Assembly: GCA_048213135.1 (NCBI GenBank) | Contig: PS015139.1 | Span: forward strand, 49,922-76,524 | DNA: 26,603 nucleotides | Reading direction: 5' to 3' | From: Reclinomonas americana ATCC 50394 | Lineage: Eukaryota > Jakobida > Jakobea > Jakobida | In this document: in pieces, positions 1 through 9,430 of the stretch | Layout of the letters: each line of letters opens with the position of its first letter | Position numbering within the stretch: the first letter of the stretch is position 1 | Translations under genes and position numbers: made by a program | Notes under the pieces: generated by a model | Databases searched by the model: none | What the model was told of the DNA's origin: nothing | The model's input: the letters and a program-made list of their open reading frames with translations, nothing else

Positions 1-166
<166 letters not shown>

Positions 167-309
167 AGCGGATTATTTGGGGAAGCGCCTGCTGTCTTGT
201 ATGGAGAGAGAAAGAGAGAGATGCACACTCACTCTCATATTCTCATGGTAACGGAAGTGAAGGGACTGAGAAAGCAACGGAAAGCAAATCGCGACGACAG
301 CCTGACCTC

Positions 310-655
310 TGTCTCTTTCTCTCTCGCTCTCTCTCTCTCATTCTCTTTCTCTCTCTCTTCCGCTCTCTATATCTCTTTCCTCTCTGTCTTTCTCTCTGTT
401 TTTCGCTCTCTCTCTTTCTCACTCTATTGCTTTCGCTATCTCTCATTCTCTGTCCGCTCTCTTTCTCTCTCTTCCTCTCTGTCCCTCTTTCTCTCTCTTT
501 TGTCTCTCTCTTCCGCGCTCTCTCTCTTTCGCTATCGCTCTCTTTCTCTCTCTCTCATTCTCTTTCTTCCGCTCACTCTCTTTCTCTGTCCCTCTCTTTC
601 TCTCTCTTCCGCGCTCTCTCTTTCTCTTTCTCTTTCCCAGTCTCTCTCCTTCTCG
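310..655. repeat. Imperfect CT-rich pyrimidine tract
   Basis: About 350 bp almost purely C and T, with recurring blocks of CTCTCTTTCTCTCTC separated by TTCCGC or TGTCC. It behaves as an imperfect minisatellite. All Ser/Leu/Phe-rich or Arg/Glu-rich ORFs here are low-complexity artefacts on both strands. I see no gene in 167-655. Confidence 0.9.
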
Positions 656-967
656 AAGAAATGTACGTAATCAACGGAGAGACGAAGGAAACGAGATACA
701 TGCTTGGTCGAAGATTGGAACAAGAGCACAGGCAAGCCCTTGCGCCTCTCAAAAAGACTCGGGATTACAGCGAGGAAAGGGGTGGGTGCCTCGGGAGGTA
801 GAAGAAGATCAAACTTGACTAGCAAGACAAGGTCACACTCACACCCCTTCGCGTCTCAGAAGACGGGGGATTTGCAGCAAGGCGCTAACAGCCTGCTCTC
901 TTTCGATGTGTGCCTCGAAGTCTCCTTCCCCCCTCTCCCCTCTCCCTTTCCCATTCCCCCCACTCAC
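656..967 (-). other. Possible continuation exon of the 968-1895 gene, or noncoding
   Basis: On the minus strand a TTGCTAG acceptor at 819 would open an exon starting at 818. Its frame matches the phase-1 end of the exon at 968-1137 and stays open for about 60 codons (begins KFDLLLPPEAPTPFL). No convincing donor follows before the CT tract, and codon usage is less GC-rich than in the confident exons. A chance ORF is as likely as a real exon. Confidence 0.2.
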
Positions 968-1256
968 CCCGCACATGAATATCGCCAATCTTGGCGGCAT
1001 GGGAGAGCGCGTCGTCGCCGCCAACCACGTAGCCCACGAGCTCCTTGCGCACCCAGCGGAAGCACTTGGTGGCGTACTTTTGCGCCGGCACCGAGTGGCT
1101 GGTCTTGCTGCGGCGTGACCAGCGGTGCTCGGGGCCGCTGGAAAGGGAGAAGGAAGAAGGGGGGAGGTGAGAAGAAGGGCAGGGTGGGGGGGAGGGGGAT
1201 TGGTGGAGGGAGAGCGACTATGTCTCCATTTGTCCCTATGCATTCTCTCGGCTGGT

Positions 1257-1303
<47 letters not shown>

Positions 1304-1895
1304 TAATGAAAATGCTTGCTTTTTATTCTCTCACGCGCATTCTCTCTCTTTGAGAGAGAACAAGAAAGCGGAGCACAATCTGCAAGACATGAGAAGCATC
1401 TATCTGTGACGGAGAAGTAGAAAGAGACGAGAAGAAGAAAGGCAAGAGAAGAGAAGAAGAAAGGCATGAGAAATGAATATGAGAGACGATTGCCTTCCTT
1501 CTTCTCTTCACTTTGCTATCTCTTCGGACAGAAAGAGGCATCTCTTATCATTCAGAGAGTGCCTCACTATCGTCTTCTCCTCTGAGAGAGAGAGAGTGAA
1601 TGAGAGACGCTTGACTTCGTCGTCTCTTCTCTCTATTCTTCCCTTTCAGAGAGAGATGCTTTCAACGCGACGCTGCCTTCTTCTCTTTCAGCGAGACTTT
1701 CTCCAACCCTCACCCTAGCTCTCCTCTCCCGCCACCTCTTCTGCACTGTGACCTTCTCCTCTCGCCTCTTCCCTCTCCTCCGCCCCATCACTCACCCCAC
1801 AAACGACCGCATCACCGCGCACTCCTCCGTGCTGCAATACGCGTGCAGGACCGTCTCAAAAATGCGTCCGCGCAGCTGCTCGCACAGCTCAATCG
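968..1895 (-). CDS. Two internal exons of an unrecognised protein-coding gene
   Basis: Exon A spans 1796-1895 and exon B 968-1137, both on the minus strand. Exon A follows a TTGCAG acceptor and ends at a GTGAGT donor with two bases of a codon. Exon B follows a polypyrimidine tract plus CAG, and its first base completes that codon as Gly, so the phases agree. Exon B ends at another GTGAGT donor in phase 1. The 90 visible residues include IELCEQLRGRIFETVLHAY in A and KCFRWVRKELVGYVVGGDD in B. They are rich in Cys, Trp and charged residues, GC-rich at third positions, and free of low complexity. I do not recognise the family. The start and the end are not visible: upstream is GA-rich repeat DNA, and downstream only a weak candidate exon. 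The 658-nt intron holds simple repeats. The gene is divergent from the NACHT gene. Confidence 0.7.
1138..1795 (-). repeat. Repeat-filled intron between the two exons above
   Basis: This contains a (GA)n run at about 1259-1303 and two diverged copies of a roughly 120-bp unit, near 1473-1560 and 1598-1690. The copies share a GAATGAGAGACG core followed by a cytosine/thymine-rich stretch. Short ORFs here do not look like protein. Confidence 0.6.
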
Positions 1896-2791
1896 CTGCA
1901 ACGAGGAACAAAGAGTGAGGTGGGGGAGAAAGGTGAGAAAGGGAAGGGCAGAGCGAGAGAGAGAGAGAGATGGAGAACGAATGAGAGAAAGAAGAGTGAA
2001 AAAGCGAACAAGAGAGGAGGGAGTGGAGGGGTAGGAATAAGTGCAAGAACGAGAGACAAAGGTGCATGAGTGGGAGAAGAGAGAACGAGGAGAGAATACA
2101 AGAAGAGGAGAGGAGAGAGACAGTGAGCCTGTGAGAGTGTGCAAATGAGAGAGAGGGAGAGAGAGACTGAGAGAGAGAAAGAGAAAGAGAGAGAAAACTT
2201 AGGAGAGATGGAAGAGTGAAAAGCGTGCGAGAGAGCAGAGAGTGGAGGGGTAGGATTAGGAGCGTGTGCACGAGCAGAGTGCAAGGATGAGAGACAAAGG
2301 TAGAAAGAATGAGGAGAGAGACAGTGAGTACGTGCAAGAGTGTGCACGAGTGACGAAGGGAGAAAGAGACAGAGAGACAGAGAGTGCGTCAGAGAGGAAA
2401 TAGTGAGAAACGGAGAAAGAATGACACAATGAAACAAATGAGATTGATAATCACAATGCGTGCATATGCGTGCGCACGAGTGTGTGCGCGCGTGCGTGTG
2501 AGAGAGAGTGAGAAGAACACAGCGCGCAACTGCACACGAGAGAGAATGCAACACGCACGAACATCGGATTAATCACCCCTTCTCTTCCCCTTTTCCTNNN
2601 NNNNNNNNNNNNNNNNNGCCCTTTTCTCTCTCTCTCTTCCCCTTTTCCTCTCCTCCTCCTCTCCTCCCCTTCTCTCCTCAACTCTTCTTGATGTTCCACC
2701 CGAGCATCGCTTGCAGAAACACGCCAGGTTTGACAACCTTATTGACAGGAATTTGTGTGAAACACGACTGAGAACAGAACACACGCACACA
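1896..2791. other. GA-rich intergenic region with a duplicated ~220-bp unit and a small gap
   Basis: This lies between two divergently oriented genes. It is purine-rich on the plus strand. Two diverged copies of a unit of about 220 bp begin near 1990 and 2210 and share GAGTGGAGGGGTAGGA and GATGAGAGACAAAGGT-type blocks. An N run occupies 2598-2617. The last ~90 bp before 2792 are less repetitive and probably hold the 5' leader of the NACHT gene. No clear TATA element was seen. Confidence 0.6.
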
Positions 2792-5700
2792 ATGTCGGTG
2801 TGTGGTGTTTATGCCTTCTCCACTTATCCTGTGTGTGCTCACCATCCTTGCCTGTGCACAGTTTTCTGTGAATGTGAGCGCGGCGCATGATTCGTCACTT
2901 TCGGTGGTTGTGGAGGGCATGTCGGCGATGTCCACTCTCGCGGACTTGCTGCGCGAGGCCACACGCTTGCTGCGCGAGAAGAGTGGAGATGAACAGATGG
3001 AGATTATCGGAGTGGAGAAGCCGAGTGCATTCGACTTGGAGGACGTGGGCGAGTTGAAGTTGAAATCACTCGGCATTAACTCGTCCACTCATCTCGTCGT
3101 CCGTGTGACACTTGGCGTGGCGCTGCAGTCGAGTGGAGGGAGTGGGAGTGAGAGTGGAAGGTGTGTTTGCGAATCATCTCTCTGCGCCAAGCATGCAGCT
3201 CACTCTCATGTCGTCGCACAGCAACTCAGAGCGAGTGACTCGGTTTGTTCTGCTTGCCTTCGTCCTTTTCTCCCCTGGTTGTTCTTCGTGCGATGCGAGT
3301 CTGTGCTAAATATGTGCTAAATATGTGTGTGTGCACACATGCAGCATGATCAACTTCAATCGAATCTGCATGGCCTTTGAGGTAGCGGAGGAGGCTGTGC
3401 GTCTGCGCTGTCGACGCGCGTTGGCCCAGTTCAGTCGCGATAATCCCGACTTTGATGTGCGGGCGTGGGTGCCGAGTTTCACGCCTACTGGCATGGATGC
3501 GGCGGCAGTGAAGGCATGGCGTGAGCGACATGCTCCACTCCACCCCGGACGAGTCAAGATGTTTGAGGAGAAGCAGCCTGTGGCGTTGGCCTGGCGTGCT
3601 GCCTTTGACAGCGACCCCTCGTCCGACCCTCGGTGCGACGGATTCGACACGACGGCACTCACCTCCATTATTCTGTATGGTGGCTTCGTTCATGATGACG
3701 GTCGCAAGATGCTGCTGATTGACGATGTTGATGAACGCAAGGCAGTGGAGGAGCTGCACGGTGTCAGGAACAAGCTGAGACACGATGAGTTGCCGTTGAC
3801 GGATGCCAGTGTGCAGGAGTACCTTGGTGACTGTGGGGTCTTTCTCTCCATCCTCTCTCGACTGCAGTTGTCGGCTGATGAGCGAGCTCGATTCTCTGCT
3901 CGTATCTGTGAGGCACGTCACGTCCAGCACATTATCAGCACATTCGAGGAGCGACTGCATCGATTGGCTGTGCGTGAGGTCTCCTTCTACCAGCACGACG
4001 AGAGTGTGCGCAAGGACATGCAGATGTATGTGCCACTACTGTGCTCACGTGAGCGCGATGTTTCCGCGAGAGACAAGATGATGGATCTGTTGACGGAGGT
4101 GGATGCCTTCCTCTCCGACAAGAACACCACGCACCGTGTGCTGGTGCTCTTTGGCAACAGCGGAGCGGGCAAGACCACCACCATGTCAGTGCTGGCTGAG
4201 CGAGCATGGCGACAATGTCATACGGGAGAAAGCAGACGAGTGCCTATGCGTGTGCCTCTTGGTGCTCTGCGCAATGCCGATGAGCGATTGTTGGAGGAGG
4301 CATTGGAGCGACTGTCACCCGAGTTAGGTTTGGAGTCGGATGTGCGACGATTGAAAGAGGAACCACTGCTGTTATTGCTTGACGGGTACGATGAGTTGTA
4401 CCGTGGTGTGAATCTGTTTGTCAAGAACCAGCTGGATGTGTGTCGCGATGTCAAGGTGATTATCACCTGTCGTGGCGATTATGCGCTGACGGCACTGGGT
4501 GGCNNNNNNNNNNNNNNNNNNNNTCTCCGACACAGACACACGAACCACATTCCTCTCGTGCATCAACCGTGCCAGTCCCTCACAGAATGAGAGACACACC
4601 TCCTCACTCGGCACACGCTCCGCACCAAGACGCGTCTGCCTCTCTTGCTCCCTCACAATCCACTGTCGAATGAATCGGTCAAACACATCGCACCGAGTCG
4701 GTCGCTGCACACCACTCGCCACCAACTGTGGCAACACATGAGCCACCACTGCCAGCAGGAATGGATTCGACACCAGTGCATCCAGTCCATGTACACTCTT
4801 CAGTGCACGAATGTACTCATCGGCAGTCGACCACCGCACTTCACCATCGTCATCACCCACATGTACCAGTCGCTCGAAGTATTCTTCAATCTGCTCCGTG
4901 TTGAACGGAGCAATGTGTCGCTCCATCAGCTGCTGCATGCACAACTGTCCCCGTGCGTCCACCGGCGCAAAGTACCGTCGATACTGCGTCACNNNNNNNN
5001 NNNNNNNNNNNNNNNNNNNNNNNNNNNNNNNNNNNNNNNNNNNNNNNNNNNNNNNNNNNNNNNNNNNNNNNNNNNNNNNNNNNNNNNNNNNNNNNNNNNN
5101 NNNNNNNNNNNNNNNNNNNNNNNNNNNNNNNNNNNNNNNNNNNNNNNNNNNNNNNNNNNNNNNNNNNNNNNNNNNNNNNNNNNNNNNNNNNNNNNNNNNN
5201 NNNNNNNNNNNNNNNNNNNNNNNNNNNNNNNNNNNNNNNNNNNNNNNNNNNNNNNNNNNNNNNNNNNNNNNNNNNNNNNNNNNNNNNNNNNNNNNNNNNN
5301 NNNNNNNNNNNNNNNNNNNNNNNNNNNNNNNNNNNNNNNNNNNNNNNNNNNNNNNNNNNNNNNNNNNNNNNNNNNNNNNNNNNNNNNNNNNNNNNNNNNN
5401 NNNNNNNNNNNNNNNNNNNNNNNNNNNNNNNNNNNNNNNNNNNNNNNNNNNNNNNNNNNNNNNNNNNNNNNNNNNNNNNNNNNNNNNNNNNNNNNNNNNN
5501 NNNNNNNNNNNNNNNNNNNNNNNNNNNNNNNNNNNNNNNNNNNNNNNNNNNNNNNNNNNNNNNNNNNNNNNNNNNNNNNNNNNNNNNNNNNNNNNNNNNN
5601 NNNNNNNNNNNNNNNNNNNNNNNNNNNNNNNNNNNNNNNNNNNNNNNNNNNNNNNNNNNNNNNNNNNNNNNNNNNNNNNNNNNNNNNNNNNNNNNNNNNN

Positions 5701-8553
5701 NNNNNNNNNNNNNNNNNNNNNNNNNNNNNNNNNNNNNNNNNNNNNNNNNNNNNNNNNNNNNNNNNNNNNNNNNNNNNNNNNNNNNNNNNNNNNNNNNNNN
5801 NNNNNNNNNNNNNNNNNNNNNNNNNNNNNNNNNNNNNNNNNNNNNNNNNNNNNNNNNNNNNNNNNNNNNNNNNNNNNNNNNNNNNNNNNNNNNNNNNNNN
5901 NNNNNNNNNNNNNNNNNNNNNNNNNNNNNNNNNNNNNNNNNNNNNNNNNNNNNNNNNNNNNNNNNNNNGTCAATCAAGTGAGGATGACTTTGGCGGCGCT
6001 CCACTCGACCGTCGACGAGTGGAAGATGGACCGTTTGACAAGTTCCTCGGACACAAGAACCAGCATGTGCGAGTGTGCTGTCCAATTGTGCGACGGTATG
6101 GGACGACGCAGTGGGGATTCGTGCATCTGTCGTTGCTGGAGCACTGTGTGGCACGGCATGTGTTTGCGTGGGAGACGTGGGACGAAGAGAGGAGATTGAC
6201 GATAGAAGATGTGCAGCAGCATGTGTTGGCAGTGCGACTGCTGAATGATCGACCATCGCTGGTGGAGCAGATGGCCGAGGTGGTGCGACGGTCTCTTGCA
6301 TTGCAAGCGAGGTTGTGGGAGGTAATTTATTTGTCTCGCGTGGAGGATGACGATCGAGTGGTGACGGCGGCGGCGAATGCAGCGACGGTGTTGTGTGTGG
6401 CACAAGTGTCGTTCAGTGGGCGAGATCTGTCGGGTGTGCGAGTGAGAGGTGCGGATTTGAGGGATGCGGTGATGCACCGGACGGTGTGGAGGGGAGCGGA
6501 TCTGCGAGGAGTGAATGTGTGCATGGCATATGCGAGGGAGGCAGATTTCAGGGGTGCTGAGGTGGCGGGTGTGAAGTGGCCGAGAAAACCGATGGAGGGG
6601 CACACTGAATATGTGACTTCTGTCGCCATTACACCCGATGGCCAGCATGTTGTGAGTGGCAGTGAGGACAAGACTGTACGGGTGTGGTCGCTGGCAAGTG
6701 GCGTGGAGGTGCACCGACTGGAAGGCCACACGGGTTGGGTGACTGCAGTGGCTGTAACACCTGATGGCAAGCTCATTGTTAGTGGCAGTCGGGACGAGAC
6801 TGTACGGGTGTGGTCGGTGGCAAGTGGCGAGGAGGTGCGCCGACTGGAAGGTCACACGAGTTGGGTGTCTGCAGTGGCAGTGACACCGGATGGCCAGCTT
6901 GTTGTGAGTGGCAGTGGGGACAAGACAGTGCGAGTGTGGTCGGTGGCAAGTGGCGAGGAGGTGCGCCGACTGAAAGGCCACGCTAGAGGGGTGAGTGCGG
7001 TGGCAGTGACACCCGATGGCCAGCACATTGTATGTGGCAGTTGGGACGGGACTGTACGAGTGTGGTCAGTGGCGAATGGAGAAGAAGTACGACGACAGGA
7101 GGGACACACGAGTGGGGTGTGGGCAGTGACAGTGACACCCGATGGCCAGCTCATCGTGAGTGGGAGTGATGACAAGACCGTGCGAGTGTGGTCACTGGCG
7201 AATGGAGATGAAGTGCGACGGTTCGATGGGCACACTGCCGCAGTATACACTGTCGCCGTCACTCCCGATGGGCAGCACGTCGTCAGCGGGAGTGAGGACT
7301 TGACTGTGCGGGTTTGGTCACTAGTGAGTGGCGAAGAAGTGCGGCGGTTGGAGGGACACACTGGTCCGTTGCATTCAATCAAGATTACTCCTGATGGTCA
7401 GTATATCGTGAGTGGGAGTGCAGATATGACAGTGCGAATGTGGCCTGTGATAGGTGATGAAGACGTACGACGGCTGGGTGGACACACCGAAGTGGTGCAT
7501 TCAGTTGTGCTCACCCACGATTGTCAGCATGCTGTGAGTGCCGGTGATGACGGCACGGTGAGAATGTGGTCTGTGTCAACAGGCGAGGAACTGTGGAAGG
7601 TGGCAGGACAGTCCTCCGAGTTTGCTGTTTCTCCAGATGGTCAAATTGCTGTGAGTGGGAGTGAGGACGGGTCTATTCTGGTGTGGTCGTTGGTTCGTGG
7701 AGAAGAAGTGCGACGATTCGAGGGGCACGATGGTTATGTAATGTGTGTTGCCGTCACTTCCAATGGTCAGTACATTGTCAGCGGAGGCTGTGACAAGACA
7801 GTGCGAGTGTGGTCATTGGTGAGTGGAGAAGAGTTGCGGCGGTTGGAAGGACACACTGGAAGGGTGACATGTGTTGTCGTAGCTCCTGATGGTAAGCATA
7901 TTGTGAGCGGAGGTGGACACGGGACGGTGCGAGTGTGGTCATCAGCGAGTGGAGAAGAAGTGCGACTGTTGAGGGGACACGCTTTCAGTGTGAACTCCGT
8001 CGTTGTCACTCCTGATGGTCAGCACATCGTTAGCGGGAGTTATGACAGCACAGTACGAGTGTGGTCACTGGCAAGCGGGGAGGAGATGCGCCGACTGGAG
8101 GGACACACTGGATTTGTGCAGTCTGTTGCCGTCACTCCTGATGGTCTGCACGTCGTAAGTGGGAGTCGGGACGGTACGATACGAGTGTGGTCACTGGCGA
8201 GTGCTGAGAAGATGCGCCGACTGGTACACACTGACAGTGTGAAGTCTGTCGACGTCACTCCCGATGGCCAGTACATCGCGAGCTTCAGTGGTCACGGAGA
8301 AGTACGGGTGTGGTCACTGTCGACTGGAAAAGAAGTGCCTCTTGATGAGCAAGCGGATCTAGTGAACCCCTCAGCGGAACGTGTGACTTATCTTCGCTGC
8401 ATGGCGTACGGTTCTGCGTTCTCCGCCCGTGTGTCCGGCAAGAGGATCTTTCTGATGCATCGAAACACCCGCGGGCTTGTGGAACGTATTCTCGGCACCG
8501 TCTTGCCCGACTTTACCAACGCGCTTGGTGCTTTGAGTGGCGTCGCACCTTGA
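2792..8553 (+). CDS. NLR-like protein: ubiquitin-like, HEPN, NACHT, pentapeptide, WD40 x14
   Basis: Proposed exons are 2792-2797 (ATG TCG), 2862-3160 and 3345-8553, with introns of 64 and 184 nt. Both donors begin GTGTGT. The second junction joins AG to C, restoring Ser in frame. Domains in order are: a ubiquitin-like fold; a Gly/Ser linker; a DZIP3-like HEPN domain; a NACHT NTPase with Walker A GNSGAGKTT, Walker B LLLLLDGYDE and sensor IITCR; a helical region with WGFVHLSLLEH; pentapeptide repeats; and 14 WD40 repeats ending in a short tail and TGA. By family precedent, NACHT-WD40 proteins oligomerise on ligand sensing by the propellers and activate an N-terminal effector, here plausibly the HEPN domain. 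Two gaps and one reversed contig interrupt the NACHT module. The frame on both sides of the gapped block is the same. If gap sizes are right the protein is about 1.8 kaa. An alternative start at ATG 2811 reads through intron 1 and would mimic a signal peptide. Confidence 0.88.
2862..3115 (+). other. Ubiquitin-like (beta-grasp) domain of the NACHT protein
   Basis: The encoded segment starts FSVNVSAAHDSSLSVVVEGM, followed by a helix (TLADLLREATRLLREK) and ends LKSLGINSSTHLVVRV. The order of a beta hairpin, a helix and a final strand, and the closing pattern LxxLGIxxxSxLHLVxRV-like, match ubiquitin superfamily folds. No C-terminal Gly-Gly is present, so it is a built-in interaction module rather than a conjugated modifier. 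The assignment is by pattern only. Confidence 0.65.
3346..3890 (+). other. DZIP3-like HEPN domain
   Basis: It opens INFNRICMAFEVAEEAVRLR, which resembles the N-terminal helix of DZIP3-like HEPN domains. It later carries VRNKLRHDE, an RNxxxH catalytic-type HEPN motif (Arg codon at 3765, His codon at 3781), followed by ASVQEYLGDCGVFLSIL. HEPN domains with intact RxxxxH motifs are usually metal-independent RNases. Here the domain sits where NLRs carry their effector. RNase activity is inferred from the motif only. Confidence 0.75.
4130..4503 (+). other. NACHT NTPase core, proximal half
   Basis: Walker A (GNSGAGKTT) lies at about 4153-4179. Walker B with the doubled acidic NACHT signature (LLLDGYDE) lies at about 4373-4396, and a sensor-1-like IITCRGD at about 4459-4479. 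The sequence runs into an N gap at 4504, three codons after TALGG. The remaining distal part lies reversed at 4524-4992 and partly within the 976-N gap. Confidence 0.92.
4524..4992 (-). other. Reversed contig carrying the distal NACHT segment
   Basis: The only protein-like reading is on the minus strand: 156 codons open from edge to edge. It includes YRRYFAPVDARGQL, NTEQIEEYFERLVHV, LDALVSNPFLLAVVAHVLP and DVFDRFIRQWIVREQERQ. These are the segments expected immediately after the ITCR sensor in NACHT proteins (a (Y/F)PxD turn, PFxxxQIxxY, NPFLL and the helix before the winged-helix region). The block is bounded by N runs on both sides and the plus-strand reading has no such features. The simplest explanation is a contig placed in the wrong orientation inside one gene; a real inversion would have broken the gene. 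Confidence 0.85.
4993..5968. other. Assembly gap of 976 N
   Basis: This gap sits inside the NACHT gene, between the reversed contig and the segment beginning QSSEDDFGGAP. It hides the C-terminal helical part of the NACHT module. Its nominal length keeps the reading frame. Confidence 0.99.
6403..6587 (+). other. Pentapeptide-repeat linker
   Basis: After a helix containing VVTAAANAATVLCVAQ come short A(D/N)LxG-type units: FSGRDLSGVRVRGADLRDAV, then WRGADLRGVN and AREADFRGAEVAGVKW. Such a short quadrilateral beta-helix between a NACHT helical region and WD40 propellers is a known arrangement in NACHT-WD40 proteins. It probably acts as a rigid spacer. Confidence 0.8.
6588..8343 (+). repeat. Fourteen tandem WD40 repeats, ~126 bp each
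   Basis: I count 14 units of about 42 residues with the core GHTxxVxxVAVTPDGQxIVSGS, then D-x-TVRVWSxASGEEVRR. Fourteen fits two seven-bladed propellers. Repeats 2-6 and 10-13 are close copies also at DNA level. Repeats 7-9 and 14 are diverged. Repeat 8 reads THDCQ in place of TPDGQ, repeat 9 is shortened at its GH turn, and repeat 14 lacks the leading Gly. Variation concentrates in the residues after GH and at the D-x-T position, which are surface-exposed in propellers. The pattern suggests expansion and homogenisation by unequal exchange. Confidence 0.93.
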
Positions 8554-8760
8554 GGAAGTGACCTACGAGGAGGGCGAAGAAGATGAGGTGGACGAGGAGT
8601 CTGAATTCGATGACGATGATGGCGATGAAGACGACGACGCGAGCATCACTGATTGACACGATAGAGACGATCATGCAGCTGTTCGCGGTTTGGAGTGAAC
8701 TTCTCGATGCTTGTAAGTTTGGCATCTACAACCCCACATTCACTGCGGTTGCCTTGCCTT
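8554..8760 (+). pseudogene. Acidic and helical coding-like remnants after the NACHT stop
   Basis: Just past the TGA at 8551, a different frame reads ASHLEEVTYEEGEEDEVDEE and continues acidic to a stop at about 8655. A third frame then reads LIDTIETIMQLFAVWSELL and DACKFGIYNPTFTAVALP to a stop at about 8761. Both segments look protein-like and neither is in frame with the WD40 gene. They could be a frameshifted C-terminal tail, an alternatively spliced tail, or debris of a separate helical-repeat gene. GTAAGT at about 8714 resembles a splice donor. I cannot choose among these. Confidence 0.4.
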
Positions 8761-8856
8761 GATGTGTAAAGTGGGCGAGAGGAATGAAGCGGGAATGAGG
8801 AGGGGAGGTGAGAAAGAAAGAAAGAGAGAGAGAGAGATAGAGATATATATATACTG

Positions 8857-8905
<49 letters not shown>

Positions 8906-9090
8906 AATACCTTGATGTCTGCCGTCTTGAATACGTTTGACAGTTGGCTGCGCCTGTCACTGGCTGCGCATGCGATTGATGTTGCAAATGCGACGGCGTC
9001 CATCGAGACGTTTTCGTCTGTCTTTCGAGAGAACTCTCAGCAGCAGAGCCAACATCTGTTCCCGCGCGCTTCTAATACAAACTAATCTTC
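8761..9090. repeat. GA/TA microsatellite with a short doubtful ORF
   Basis: Purine-rich DNA with a short TA run (8843-8852) and (GA)n at about 8860-8903. After it an ATG at 8920 opens a frame of about 55 codons (MSAVLNTFDSWLRLSLAAHA at its start) that ends at 9085. It has some protein-like character but no supporting context. I give it low weight. Confidence 0.4.
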
Positions 9091-9099
9091 ACTCTGGTG

Positions 9100-9430
9100 C
9101 ATTTGTCTCTCTGGTGCAGTTGTCTCTCCCGACGCCACTCATAAAAGCCCCGCAGTGCGTGGCTATATAGGACAACGTGCTGATCAGCGATGGCCTCATG
9201 ATCACTGCGTGCTCGAAAGCATGATTGCTCCAATGCATGATTGCGCGAGCCCGCAGCGGGCTCGATCATGACGCTGCTAGAATTTAGCATACACACCCGC
9301 GAACCTTTGACCCTTGTACATTTCTCTCCTCGACGCATCCCTTGCATAACACTTCACGACGAACAAGTCGCAAAACCACACGCGGGTCCTATTGGACAAT
9401 CAATCGCGTTCCTCTTCCGCCCTGTCAAGT
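9100..9430 (+). promoter_or_regulatory. Candidate promoter region with TATA, CCAAT-like and hairpin elements
   Basis: This is one of few non-repetitive, non-coding stretches. It contains CATAAAAG (about 9140) and CTATATAG (9163-9170), a perfect 9-bp inverted repeat CGAGCCCGC-A-GCGGGCTCG (9246-9264), several CATGAT/GATCATG motifs at 9196-9270, and an inverted CCAAT box (ATTGG, about 9393) followed by CAATCAAT. It could drive the plus-strand genes downstream. The assignment rests on motifs only. Confidence 0.35.

Noticed and set aside
2802-2861. Signal peptide (MPSPLILCVLTILACAQ) for the NACHT protein
   Set aside because: It corresponds to a 64-nt GTGTGT...CACAG intron whose removal joins ATG TCG in frame to the ubiquitin-like strand. 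A secreted NACHT protein is also unlikely. It is kept only as an alternative start.
4645-4992. Plus-strand ORF between the two gaps in the NACHT gene
   Set aside because: It has no family features, whereas the opposite strand encodes conserved NACHT segments without interruption.
6327-8276. Minus-strand ORFs opposite the WD40 repeats
   Set aside because: They are shadows of the repeat codons. Their Ser/Arg/Thr-rich peptides merely cycle with the repeat unit.
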